NCBI GenBank assembly: GCA_029863385.1
Contig: JAOTVU010000023.1
Coordinates: 1-42,995, forward strand
Reading direction: 5' to 3'
Source of the DNA: Acidimicrobiia bacterium
GTDB taxonomy: Bacteria; Actinomycetota; Acidimicrobiia; Acidimicrobiales; SZUA-35
DNA: 42,995 nt
The position numbers and the translations under genes were made by a program. Below the pieces are notes generated by a model. The model was given only the letters and a program-made list of their open reading frames with translations, was not told the origin of the DNA and ran no database searches. This document shows, piece after piece, positions 1 to 7,964 of the stretch (positions are counted from its first letter, which is position 1; each line of letters begins with the position of its first letter).

Positions 1-1
1 T

Positions 2-103
2 CTCGGCAACCGGCTCGTCGGCATCCTCCACGGGTGCCTCCGCCACCACACCCCCTACGACGAACACACCGCCTGGGCACACCGCCACGACCTCGCCGCT
101 TGA
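2..103 (+). mobile_element. IS110-family transposase, C-terminal fragment (cut by window edge)
   Basis: An open frame enters from the left edge and ends at TGA 101-103. Its 33 visible residues (LGNRLVGILHGCL, then YDEHTAWAHRH) resemble the C-terminal end of IS110/IS116/IS902 transposases, where an N-R-L-x-G-x-L-x-x-C-L stretch is followed by YDE and A-W/A-F. Members of this family are DEDD-type transposases with a C-terminal serine domain and are guided by a bridge RNA; the catalytic parts would lie left of the window. The element's right end should lie in the about 20 nt before position 124, directly against the engB stop codon. The identification rests on a short tail. Confidence 0.6.
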
Positions 104-123
104 CACTTCAAACCGTGGGATGT

Positions 124-744
124 CTAGGCCAGCCAGGAGCGGATGAGACCTCGGAGCCGGTCGATGCCGACACCGCTGTGGGCGCTTACCCACACCGGAT
201 CCCGAACCTCGAGTTGGCAGCCGGCCGCCAGGTCCTTGCGCCTCCGGTCGCGTTTCGACGACTTGACCTTGTCGTGCTTCGTGGCCACCACGGTGTGGGG
301 TAGGCCCGTCGAGCGCAGCCAGTCGAGCATCTGAACGTCGAGTTTGGTCGGGCCGACCTCACCGTCGACCAGGACCACCACCATGGTCAGGCCTTCACGC
401 TCGAGCAGGTAGTCCTCGATCATGAGCCGCCAGTCCTCGCGCATCGACTTCGACGTTGCCGCATAGCCGTAGCCCGGGAGATCCATCACCGTGGCCGAGA
501 ACCGACCATCGGGCTCGGTGAGCGGCTGGGACTTGTTGTCGACCAGCGTGAACAGGTTGAGGAGACGGGTGCGGCCCGGAGTGTTCGACACGTGGGCCAG
601 CTTCTTGCGTTTGGCGACGGCATTGACGAGCGACGACTTGCCGACGTTGGATCGCCCGACGATCGCTATCTCCGCCCGCGTCGGGGGAAGGGCGTCGACG
701 GAGTCACCGGACAGCACGAACTCCATTGCCAGTGGCCCGGCCAT
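124..744 (-). CDS. engB: Ribosome biogenesis GTPase EngB (YihA/YsxC)
   Basis: TRAFAC-class small GTPase of 206 aa that takes part in large ribosomal subunit assembly in the cytoplasm. G1 is GRSNVGKS (residues 30-37), the G2 region is around NTPGRTR, G3 is DLPGYG (88-93), G4 is TKHD (155-158), and the G5-like SAHSGVG lies near the end. Length and motif order are normal for the family. ATG 744 follows the alpha-hydroxyacid dehydrogenase stop by 25 nt on the same strand, with a CCGGAG ribosome-binding site, so co-transcription is likely. The TAG stop lies at the inferred right end of the IS110 element; the C-terminus (RSWLA) looks complete, so the insertion seems not to have damaged the gene. 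Confidence 0.95.
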   Translation of the reverse strand: MAGPLAMEFVLSGDSVDALPPTRAEIAIVGRSNVGKSSLVNAVAKRKKLAHVSNTPGRTRLLNLFTLVDNKSQPLTEPDGRFSATVMDLPGYGYAATSKSMREDWRLMIEDYLLEREGLTMVVVLVDGEVGPTKLDVQMLDWLRSTGLPHTVVATKHDKVKSSKRDRRRKDLAAGCQLEVRDPVWVSAHSGVGIDRLRGLIRSWLA

Positions 745-769
745 CAGAGGCTCCGGCGCTGCGACGACA

Positions 770-2023
770 TCAGTGACCCCCTGTCCAGGGTGTGGTCGAC
801 GGATCGTCGCGCCGCCAGGTGACGAGGTCAGGCTCGATCTCGCCGATGGTCCGGCAACCCGTCAGCGCCATGGTGCGTCGAAGCCCGTCGAGGAGAAACG
901 CCAACACATGGTCGACGCCCGCCTCGCCGGCCGCACCAAGGCCGTAGAGATAGGCCCGGCCGACCATGACGGCGTCGGCTCCCAGGGCCAATGACTTGAG
1001 GATGTCGCCCCCTCGCCGGATGCCCCCGTCGGCGATGATCGCCGATCGGCCGGCCACGGCCTGGGCCACCGGTTCGATGAGCTCGACGACGGGCGGGGCG
1101 TCGTCGAGTTGACGTCCGCCGTGGTTGGAGATGGCGATGCCCTCGACGCCGTGGGCCACGGCAAGTTCCGCGTCGGCCACCGTTTGCACACCTTTGAGGA
1201 TGATCGGACCGTCCCACTGGCTCCGCAGCCACTCGACCTGGTCCCACGACAGCGCCGGATCGAACTGGCTGGCGGCGTAGTCGGCCAGAGTGATGGCGCT
1301 CGAACCGTCCAGGCCATGGCGACCGGCGACATTGGCGAACGTGATCGGTTCGTTGGTCACCAGACCGTAGGTCCAGGCCGGATGAATGATGCCGTCGACG
1401 ATCGTGTTCAACCCGATCTTGGGCGGCAGGGTCGTGCCCAGCCGCACATCCCGCTCCCGGCGGCCGAGCACGGCCGTGTCCACGGTCAGCATGATGGCCT
1501 CGTAACCGGCGTCGCGAGCCCGACCGACCAACTCGGCGATGAGACCCCGGTCGCGCCAGGCGTAGACCTGAAACCACTTCGGGCCGTTCGACACCGCCGC
1601 CACCTCTTCGATCGATCGAGTGCCCATGGTCGAGAGGTTGTACGGTACCCCGACCCTCGCTGCCGCCCGGGCCACGGCGAGCTCACCCTCGGGGTCGGCG
1701 ATCCTGGTGAACCCCGTGGGGGCCAGAATCAAGGGGGTCGGCAGCGATCGACCGAACAGCGAGATCGACGTGTCGAGGTTCGACATGTCCCGCAGGACCC
1801 TCGGTCGGAACTCCAACCGGGCATAGCCTGACACGTTACGATCGAGCGTGCGCTCGTCCTCCGCTCCTCCGTCGATGTAGTCGAAGACCGCCCGCGGCAA
1901 TCGGCGCCGGGCCTGCCGCCGCAGGTCGTCGACCGACGCGGCCCGGGCCAGCCGTCGGGTGCTCGACCGGAGTTCGATCGGACGGAACCGCACGAGTGAC
2001 CGGAATGATCGCAGGGGATTCAT
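770..2023 (-). CDS. FMN-dependent alpha-hydroxyacid dehydrogenase (LldD / MftD-like)
   Basis: A 417-aa TIM-barrel flavoenzyme of the glycolate oxidase / L-lactate dehydrogenase family, oxidising 2-hydroxyacids to 2-oxoacids. Visible marks are the N-terminal FDYIDGGAEDE, the FMN-site residues around APTGF, the Lys of ILKGVQ (about 277), the catalytic-base block SNHGGRQLD (His about 301), and the phosphate-binding DGGIRRGGDI. The true substrate cannot be told; L-lactate dehydrogenase, lactate monooxygenase and mycofactocin-associated MftD share these motifs. ATG 2023 is preceded by TAGGCT (2030-2035, minus strand) with a 6-nt spacer, which suggests a leaderless transcript. engB follows closely downstream. 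Confidence 0.88.
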   Translation of the reverse strand: MNPLRSFRSLVRFRPIELRSSTRRLARAASVDDLRRQARRRLPRAVFDYIDGGAEDERTLDRNVSGYARLEFRPRVLRDMSNLDTSISLFGRSLPTPLILAPTGFTRIADPEGELAVARAAARVGVPYNLSTMGTRSIEEVAAVSNGPKWFQVYAWRDRGLIAELVGRARDAGYEAIMLTVDTAVLGRRERDVRLGTTLPPKIGLNTIVDGIIHPAWTYGLVTNEPITFANVAGRHGLDGSSAITLADYAASQFDPALSWDQVEWLRSQWDGPIILKGVQTVADAELAVAHGVEGIAISNHGGRQLDDAPPVVELIEPVAQAVAGRSAIIADGGIRRGGDILKSLALGADAVMVGRAYLYGLGAAGEAGVDHVLAFLLDGLRRTMALTGCRTIGEIEPDLVTWRRDDPSTTPWTGGH

Positions 2024-2029
2024 GGGCCC

Positions 2030-2035
2030 AGCCTA
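2030..2035 (-). promoter_or_regulatory. Putative -10 box for leaderless transcription of the hydroxyacid dehydrogenase
   Basis: TAGGCT on the minus strand, 6 nt (GGGCCC) before ATG 2023. No ribosome-binding site is visible in between. The same TANNNT-spacer-start arrangement recurs at several genes of the window. Confidence 0.45.
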
Positions 2036-2116
2036 AGCCAACCGCCCTCGACCGCCCCCGACCACAGTCTGGGCGCGTCGGACGGGATGCCTGACCGGCT
2101 GGATGTCCGGAGGATG

Positions 2117-3133
2117 CTACGCGGCCGTGTTGGAGTCGGTGTTGATGATCCGCTTGATCTCACCGGTGCTCTTGGTCACCATGTCGGGGATCGACCACTC
2201 CCGGCCGGAACGGCTGATTCCCAGCCGATCACCGAGAATCTGATTCACCGCCCCACCGATCAGCAGGACCTGGGCGGCCAGCCAGATCCAGGTGATGGCC
2301 AGCAGGAAGATACCGACGGCGGCCCGCACCTCGTCGGCTCCCTCGGCCGCGAGGGTCAGATCGACGTACTGACCGAATCCGATCGTGAGCAACCACCACA
2401 TCAGGGCCGCAATCACCGCTCCAGGCAGGTCATGAAGCCAACGCGACCTCGTGGCCGGGCCGAAGTGGTAGACGATCGACGCCCACAGGATCAGCACAGC
2501 GACCAGCGTGACGATACGCAGCCAATCGAACAGGGCGTTGGAGCCGACCCGATCCCACACGAACTGGTCAAGCACGATGAGCGGCAGCGGGATCAGCACG
2601 CTACCTACCCCCAGGAACACGGCAACGACCCGCGTGATGTACCAGGGGCGACGCTCGTCGGCGGCGATGTCGTAGATGTCCTCGAGCGATCGGATCAGCC
2701 CGGCAAAACCGCGGCTGATCGACCACAGGGCGAAAGCGGCCGAGATAAGCGAGAGGCCGGGGTTCGTGTCACTGAACAGAGCGGTGACCGTCGCCTGGAT
2801 CTCGCCCCCTTCGTCGGTGAGGATCCGACCGATGAACTCCGACACCTCCAGCTGAATACGACTCTGGAACTCGACGCTCCCGTTCTCCAGCGGAAAGACG
2901 TGACCGAGGAGCCGGTCGATCGGACCGAGGATCGCGAGGAGGGCCAGCACGGTCGCCGGCAGCGAAACCAACAACCAGAAGGTGACACTAGCGGCCAAGT
3001 CGCCCACTCGACCGTAATACCAACGCAGAGCCACATCCCAGACGAATCGCCACATCGACGCGATCCAGCCGATCGGACCTTTGTTCACGGTGACCAGGGT
3101 ACGCAAATTCGACCTCAAACGGTGGATTCGCAA
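2117..3133 (-). CDS. YihY / virulence factor BrkB family membrane protein
   Basis: Up to 338 aa with about six hydrophobic segments, including an early VTFWLLVSLPATVLALLAIL, then AFALWSISRGFAGLIRSLEDIY, VVAVFLGVGSVLIPLPLIVL, IVTLVAVLILWASIVY and GIFLLAITWIWLAAQVLLIGG. The SRGFAGLIRSLEDIYDI and W-AAQVLLIGGAVN blocks are typical of YihY/BrkB (formerly called RNase BN) proteins. The function is not established; the family is often treated as inner-membrane transport-like. The longest frame begins at a TTG (3133); GTG 3088 (VNKGPIGW) is an alternative. It is divergent from the hydrolase at 3173, with a short shared promoter region. Confidence 0.82.
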   Translation of the reverse strand: MRIHRLRSNLRTLVTVNKGPIGWIASMWRFVWDVALRWYYGRVGDLAASVTFWLLVSLPATVLALLAILGPIDRLLGHVFPLENGSVEFQSRIQLEVSEFIGRILTDEGGEIQATVTALFSDTNPGLSLISAAFALWSISRGFAGLIRSLEDIYDIAADERRPWYITRVVAVFLGVGSVLIPLPLIVLDQFVWDRVGSNALFDWLRIVTLVAVLILWASIVYHFGPATRSRWLHDLPGAVIAALMWWLLTIGFGQYVDLTLAAEGADEVRAAVGIFLLAITWIWLAAQVLLIGGAVNQILGDRLGISRSGREWSIPDMVTKSTGEIKRIINTDSNTAA

Positions 3134-3159
3134 ACTACTTCGCCGTAGGGGCCTCCGTG

Positions 3160-3165
3160 TAGAGT
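3160..3165 (+). promoter_or_regulatory. Putative -10 box for leaderless transcription of the hydrolase at 3173
   Basis: TAGAGT is followed by 7 nt and ATG 3173. No Shine-Dalgarno sequence is visible. Confidence 0.45.
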
Positions 3166-3172
3166 CGAAATC

Positions 3173-3850
3173 ATGAGCGCCGACGGATCACCGTTCACGA
3201 ACCGCAAGGCCGGAGAGGCGTTCCTTGTCGATCCACCCGGCGGAAAGCAGGGCCCCGGCCTCCTGGTCCTGCACTCGTGGTGGGGGCTCAACCCCTGGGT
3301 GAGGGACTTCTGCCGGCGCCTGGCCGAGGAGGGCTACACCGTCCTGGCTCCGGACCTCTTCGACGGCGTGCAGCCGGTCACCGAAGCCGAAGGCGAGGCG
3401 GTACTCGCCGACCAGGATCCCGATGCGCTGTCCGGGCTGGTCATGTCGTCGGCACATACGCTTCGCGTGGCGTCGGTCGACGCGACGAAGCCGATCGGGG
3501 TCATCGGCTTCTCGATGGGTGCGTCGCTGGGTCTGTGGCTCTCAGCCCGGATGACCCGGGACGTGGGCGCCGTCGTCGCCTTCTACGGAGCCCAGTCGAT
3601 CGATTTCGATGAGGCCAGTGCCACCTATCAGGGCCATTTCGCCGGAGACGATCACATGGTCAGCGAGGAGGACCGGGTGGTGACCGAGTCGTTCATCCGG
3701 CTCGGAGGCCGCAACACCGAATTCCATCTCTATCCGGGGGTCAAACACTGGTTCTTCGAGGAGGGCGACAACCACGACCCGGAAGCGGCCGACCTGGCGT
3801 GGGATCGGATGCTGACATTTCTGAAACGCACGATCGCCGTCGCAGCCTGA
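3173..3850 (+). CDS. Dienelactone hydrolase family protein
   Basis: A 225-aa alpha/beta hydrolase of the DLH family. Marks: LLVLHSWWGLNPWVRDFCRRLAEEG near the N-terminus, the nucleophile elbow GFSMGAS, an acid residue in HFAGDDHMV, and the His in YPGVKHWF. Classical dienelactone hydrolases carry Cys in the elbow (GFCMGG); here it is Ser, which suggests general esterase chemistry rather than true dienelactone cleavage. Only a broken anti-sigma-factor gene follows, on the other strand, so the context does not name a pathway. Confidence 0.85.
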   Translation: MSADGSPFTNRKAGEAFLVDPPGGKQGPGLLVLHSWWGLNPWVRDFCRRLAEEGYTVLAPDLFDGVQPVTEAEGEAVLADQDPDALSGLVMSSAHTLRVASVDATKPIGVIGFSMGASLGLWLSARMTRDVGAVVAFYGAQSIDFDEASATYQGHFAGDDHMVSEEDRVVTESFIRLGGRNTEFHLYPGVKHWFFEEGDNHDPEAADLAWDRMLTFLKRTIAVAA

Positions 3851-3881
3851 CAGGAGAAGAGCATGGGGGCCGCCCGACCGG

Positions 3882-4122
3882 TCAGTGGTCGGCAGCCAAC
3901 CACAACTCGGAGGTGACGATCGTCAGATCCGGCGTTCGCTCGACCCACGTGCGATCGGCGAGACCATCGACAATGATGAGCCCCCGCCCCCGGTCGGCCA
4001 TCGCATCCGGAACGTCTCCAAAGCGAAGCACACGGCTGGCGTCGCCGGTGTGGGGGTTCGGCATCGACGTCGGCCGCATAGTCGAAGCTGCGGCGAAGTC
4101 GATCGTCGGTAGGTGAGGTCAC
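3882..4122 (-). pseudogene. Anti-sigma factor (RsbW-like HATPase) remnant, frameshifted
   Basis: Two minus-strand frames join across a run of five G (4052-4056 on the plus strand). The first starts at GTG 4122 (VTSPTDDRLRRSF); the second carries DRGRGLIIVDGLADRTWVE and ends LTIVTSELWLA. The GRGL-IVD-LADRW-type block and the strand after it are the C-terminal ATP-binding part of HATPase_c_2 anti-sigma factors and Ser kinases. Removing one base in the homopolymer makes one 79-codon frame, still well short of the usual 130-150 aa: the N-box and first G-box are missing. It is either a decayed gene or a sequence error plus truncation. The family call is fair; function is unlikely. Confidence 0.5.
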
Positions 4123-4141
4123 GGCCTCCTCGAGACTGACC

Positions 4142-4162
4142 GGGCCCGGAGTTTTCGGGCCC
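4142..4162. promoter_or_regulatory. GC-rich hairpin in the divergent intergenic region
   Basis: GGGCCCG (4142-4148) and CGGGCCC (4156-4162) form a perfect 7-bp stem around a T-rich 7-nt loop. It lies between the RsbW-like remnant (minus) and the SDR gene (plus), just upstream of the TAGGTT box. It could be an operator or an old terminator; the role is unknown. Confidence 0.35.
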
Positions 4163-4186
4163 CGGTACGGGGTAGGTTGGCTGTAT

Positions 4187-5737
4187 ATGGCAACCGTCGA
4201 GGCACCCGAACCGACATCGATTCTGGTGTCGGGAGCGACCGGCTACGTTGGTGGTCGGCTGATACCACGTCTGCTCGAGGACAAACACCGGATTGTCTGC
4301 CTCGTCCGGCCCCAGTCGAACCTCGATCGCCCGTTCGCCGGCTCGGTCGCGGTCGTCGAGGGATCGGCCGACTCGGCGGACGACGTCGCTCGGGCGGCGC
4401 AGGGTTGCCGTGTTGCGTTCTACCTCGTCCACTCACTCGGTCGAGACGATTTCGCCGATTACGATCGCCGCATGGCCGAGGCTTTCCGGGTCGGTTGTGA
4501 ACGGGCGGGAGTCCAACGGATCATCTACCTGGGAGGTCTCGGGCGATCCGACGACGATCTGTCGCCCCATCTGGCCAGCCGGCAGGAGGTCGGACGGGTG
4601 CTCGGCGCCGGTTCGGTAGACGTGACCGAGATCCGGGCCGCCATCATCATCGGATCGGGCAGCGCTTCGTTCGAGATGCTCCGCTCGCTGACCGAGACCC
4701 TCCCCGTCATGGTCACCCCGCAGTGGGTTCAGGAGACCCGGTGTCAACCGGTGGCGATCCGCGATGTGCTCACCTGCCTTCAACGGGCGGTCGGCCGCAC
4801 CGTGAGCGGTCACGAGATTCTCGAGCTTGGCGGACCGGATCAGCTGACCTACGTGGAGATGATGCAGGGGTACGCGGCGGTGGCCGGCCTCCGCCGCCGC
4901 CTGGTGATCGGCCTACCGGTCCTCAGCCCTTCGCTGTCCGCCCACTGGGTCACGCTGGTCACGCCTCTGCCGGCCATCCTCGCCCGCCAGCTCGTCGACA
5001 GCCTGATCAACGACGTCGTCGTCACCGAAACGTCGGCTGTCGAGGAACTTGGCGTCGAACCGATCAGCTTTCGTCATGCCGTGCAGCGAACACTGCAGAT
5101 GGTCTCCGATCTGGTCATCCCCACCCGCTGGACGGGGTCGTCGATGATCCCCCTGCTCGAGGCAACACCAAACCCAGAGGACCCGGAGTGGGCCAGCGGT
5201 TCGGTGCTCGAGGACATCTGTCGCACGACGACCTCGGCCACCCCGGCCGACCTCTTCCGGGTGATCAGCGGTATCGGCGGCGACAACGGCTGGCTGACGG
5301 GAAACTGGATGTGGCGGCTCCGAGGCCTGGCCGACAAGGTCGTCGGAGGCGTCGGGCTACGACGTGGTCGTCGCCATCCGCTCGATCTGGCAGTCGGCGA
5401 CGCCGTCGACTTCTGGCGGGTCGAATCGATCGACACCGATCGTTTCCTTCGCCTCCGGGCGGAGATGAAGCTACCCGGTCACGCCTGGCTGGAGTGGCGG
5501 ATCAGGAACGTCGAGGCGGCGCCGGACCAGTCCAGCAATGGATCCGGGGCCGCGGTGACGACAATCCAGCAGGCGGCGCGTTTCGTGCCCAGGGGAGTCC
5601 TCGGCAGAGCCTACTGGTATGTGTTGGTCCCCTTTCACACACTGATCTTTCCCCGGATGTTGGCCAGGATCGTCGAGGCGGCCGAGCAATCGGCCGCGGC
5701 GACGGTTCGATCACCTACCGTTCGAAAGCCGATCTGA
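4187..5737 (+). CDS. SDR family NAD(P)-binding protein with C-terminal DUF2867
   Basis: A 516-aa protein. Residues about 12-300 form an NmrA-like atypical short-chain dehydrogenase: GATGYVGG (16-23) is the Rossmann glycine motif, followed by LVRP and a sugar-epimerase-like AFYLVHSLG. Residues about 340-500 match DUF2867, with D-R-FLRLRAEMKLPGHAWLEW and an RFVPRGVLGRAYWYVLVPFH block near the end. The substrate is unknown. A TAGGTT box (4173-4178) lies 8 nt before ATG 4187, which suggests leaderless expression. The TGA overlaps the next ATG (TGATG at 5735-5739). Confidence 0.85.
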   Translation: MATVEAPEPTSILVSGATGYVGGRLIPRLLEDKHRIVCLVRPQSNLDRPFAGSVAVVEGSADSADDVARAAQGCRVAFYLVHSLGRDDFADYDRRMAEAFRVGCERAGVQRIIYLGGLGRSDDDLSPHLASRQEVGRVLGAGSVDVTEIRAAIIIGSGSASFEMLRSLTETLPVMVTPQWVQETRCQPVAIRDVLTCLQRAVGRTVSGHEILELGGPDQLTYVEMMQGYAAVAGLRRRLVIGLPVLSPSLSAHWVTLVTPLPAILARQLVDSLINDVVVTETSAVEELGVEPISFRHAVQRTLQMVSDLVIPTRWTGSSMIPLLEATPNPEDPEWASGSVLEDICRTTTSATPADLFRVISGIGGDNGWLTGNWMWRLRGLADKVVGGVGLRRGRRHPLDLAVGDAVDFWRVESIDTDRFLRLRAEMKLPGHAWLEWRIRNVEAAPDQSSNGSGAAVTTIQQAARFVPRGVLGRAYWYVLVPFHTLIFPRMLARIVEAAEQSAAATVRSPTVRKPI

Positions 5738-5952
5738 TGTCCGACGCGATGCTTGCCCCGATCGAGGTCACGCTCGTTATCCCGGCGGTGCCGCGGATGG
5801 TATCGGTCGCCCGCGCCGAGGACCTCTCACACCAGCTCGACCGGTCGCCGACGGCCCGGGAGCTCGCCTCCTACCTTGCCGTGTCGACGGCTGATCGCCC
5901 GGCATCGAAGGACGGACCCGGGCCGGAACCGGATCAGGCTCCGCCCGACTGA
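5737..5952 (+). pseudogene. Chimeric remnant: RsbW-like N-terminus joined to sigma-70 region 3
   Basis: A 71-codon frame starting at ATG 5737, coupled to the preceding stop. Residues 8-26 (IEVTLVIPAVPRMVSVAR) look like the first beta-strand and helix of an RsbW-type anti-sigma factor. From about residue 27 the text changes to EDLSHQLDRSPTARELASYL, which resembles region 3 of SigB/SigF-type sigma factors. In partner-switching loci rsbW and sigB/F are neighbours, so an internal deletion joining the two genes would give this. The C-terminal tail is Pro-rich and overlaps the convergent mscS-type gene. It may be expressed but cannot be a working sigma or anti-sigma factor. Confidence 0.45.
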
Positions 5953-6824
5953 GTCCCGCCGGCGTGAGTGATGACCCGTTGCGGGAAGGGAATCTCGATG
6001 CCGGCTTCGGTTGCCGCCTTGTCGAGAGCCAGACCGACGGCGTCGCGCGCCTTCCAGCTCTCGGCGATGGTCGGTGGATGCCAGAAGCGGACCACGAAGT
6101 CGATGCTCGAGTCACCGAAGCCGGTGAACAGAACCTCCGCCGGCGGGCTGTCGTTGACCGAGTCGAGGCCGGTCACGGCTTCGGCGAACGTGCGCTTGAC
6201 GCGGTCGAGATCGGAACCGTAGGCGACGCCGATTGCGATCGAGGAACGACGACGGCCCAGCTCGGTGTGGTTGTAGATGGCGTCGGTGATGACCTGGCTG
6301 CTTGGTACGTGAACGGTCTCTCCGTCCGGAGTCACCACGGTGACGGAACGGGCGTCGATCGATTCCACCGTTCCCTGGATGTCACCGCTCGAAATCTGGT
6401 CGCCATAGGAGAACGGCCGTCGGATCTGCAGGAGCAGTCCGGCCACGAAGTTCTGGAGGATGTCCTGGAGGGCGAACGCCAGTGCGATGCCGACGATGCC
6501 GAGTGCACCGAGAAGCGGACCGACCTGGACGCCGAGCTGTTCGAGGGCGTAGATGACGCCGAAGGTCACGACCGCATAGCCGACGAGTCGGGCCATCAGA
6601 TCGACCACTGCGCTGTCCCACCGAGAGGCCAGAAATCGCTTGAGCGCAAACTTGACCAGCCTGGAGCCCACCAACGCCACGACGAGGATGATGCCGGCCT
6701 TGCCCCAGTCCCAGAGGGTCAGGGGTTCGCCCCCCAGGGCGTCCCTCAGGCTGTCGAGGTCGGTCTCCTGGGACACCAGGTGGGACTGGGGTCGGACGAG
6801 GGCGTTATCGATCCAGGTCTTCAT
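5934..6824 (-). CDS. Mechanosensitive ion channel, MscS family
   Basis: A 296-aa inner-membrane channel that would open on membrane tension under osmotic downshock. An N-terminal hydrophobic helix (AGIILVVALVGSRLVKFAL) is followed by VVTFGVIYALEQLGVQVG and the pore helix GALGIVGIALAFALQDILQN, then the MscS beta domain (RRPFSYGDQISSGDIQGTVE, ARSVTVVTPDGETVHVPSSQ). Length fits small-conductance MscS. A TAGGCT box (6833-6838, minus strand) sits 8 nt before ATG 6824. It lies directly downstream of the broken SpoIIE phosphatase gene on the same strand. Confidence 0.93.
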   Translation of the reverse strand: MKTWIDNALVRPQSHLVSQETDLDSLRDALGGEPLTLWDWGKAGIILVVALVGSRLVKFALKRFLASRWDSAVVDLMARLVGYAVVTFGVIYALEQLGVQVGPLLGALGIVGIALAFALQDILQNFVAGLLLQIRRPFSYGDQISSGDIQGTVESIDARSVTVVTPDGETVHVPSSQVITDAIYNHTELGRRRSSIAIGVAYGSDLDRVKRTFAEAVTGLDSVNDSPPAEVLFTGFGDSSIDFVVRFWHPPTIAESWKARDAVGLALDKAATEAGIEIPFPQRVITHAGGTQSGGA

Positions 6825-6870
6825 CGGGTCGAAGCCTACCCAGCCCCCGGTCCCGACAAACGGACGCCGA

Positions 6871-7778
6871 TCAGGATCGGCCTGACCGGTGCGCGATCAT
6901 CAACGTCGCGTCATCACCCAGAACGGGTCCGGTCATCCGGAGCAGCTCCTCCACCACATCCCGGGCGCAGCGGTGCGTGAAGAGTCGGGCGTGTGATCCA
7001 ACCGTCGCCCGGAACGGTCGTCGCCGACCGAGAACTCGGATGACTCCATCAGATTCTCGATCACTCCGTCGGAACAGAGAACGATCGACTCGTCGGGTTC
7101 GAGCAGGAGGTGACCGACCGGAACGTCGGCCATCGACTCCTCACCGGTGATCCACATACCCAGCGGGAGGGACGGTTCGAGCGTCAACTCCTGCACTCCG
7201 TCCGCGGTCAGCAGGAGCCGGGGGCAGATGACCGGCGCTGAACCACTCACTCCGCCCGGTGGACAAATCGATGTCGACCACGACGGCGCTGACGTAGGCC
7301 GACCCCGCGTACTGAGCTCGTACGGCGGCGGCGACGTGGCCCAGCATGTCGGTCAGCGTCTTGCCCTCCCGGCGGGCCCGACGGAGAGCGGCAGTGGCCA
7401 ACGGGGCCAGCAGCGATGCGGCAAGGCCGTGCGCCATGGCGTCGAGGACGGCGAGGAACAACCGATCGTGGTCGAAGGAGTACTCGAAGATGTCGCCGCC
7501 GGTTTCGTAGGCCGGTTCGACCGCGGCGCTCCGAACCAGGAGGCGCCCCAGGTGATTGCCGTGATGTTCCAGTGCGGTGCTCACCGGCCACTCGGCGGCA
7601 TCAACCGGTTCGCCGTCACGAAGTGAGATGAGCCGTCGCCTTTGGAGGTCGTACAGCCCGACGTCGACCTGCTCGACCACGGATTCCGACGATGAGGAAG
7701 GGAGTCGAGGAACTCTATAGGATGGCTCTGCGACGCCAGCTGGGCCAGCCGCGCCAGTTCGGTCCGGATCTCGTCCAC
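6871..7778 (-). pseudogene. SpoIIE/RsbU-type PP2C phosphatase, broken by three frameshifts
   Basis: In order, four partial frames give: VDEIRTELARLAQLAS (from GTG 7778); VEQVDVGLYDLQRRR through GGDIFEYSFDHDRLFLAVLDAMAHG and SEWFSAGH; ICPRLLLTADG through SIVLCSDGVIEN; and FRATVG through GDDATLMIAHR with TGA at 6871-6873. GGDIFEY, DAMAHG, SDGV-E and DDATL are the metal-binding and core motifs of SpoIIE phosphatases, which dephosphorylate anti-anti-sigma factors. Each break is repaired by adding one base at a short run: GGG 7700-7702, GGGGG 7220-7224, AA 7013-7014. The part before GGDIFEY is shorter than usual. Real decay or base-calling errors both fit; the clustering of broken stress genes favours decay. 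Position 7779-7964 upstream holds no gene I can support. Confidence 0.7.
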
Positions 7779-7964
7779 CTCACCACGTATCGCCCAAGGG
7801 TGACGCCATCGTGTCCGAACCTTCAACTTCCACGCTGGTTCGTCACCTCTGTCCCTCCGGAGGAAGGCTGATCATCAGGAACCGGCCCCCGCTGCTGGTG
7901 AGGCTGCTCGAGATCACGGCGCTTCGGGAGCACATCGACCTCGTCGACTGAGAACTCCCGGCGT

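Noticed and set aside
7843..7964. STAS-like fragment before the SpoIIE phosphatase
   Set aside because: The frame ending SSGGRFLMISLPPEGQR has coding-like codon use, but too little sequence remains to support an anti-anti-sigma factor.
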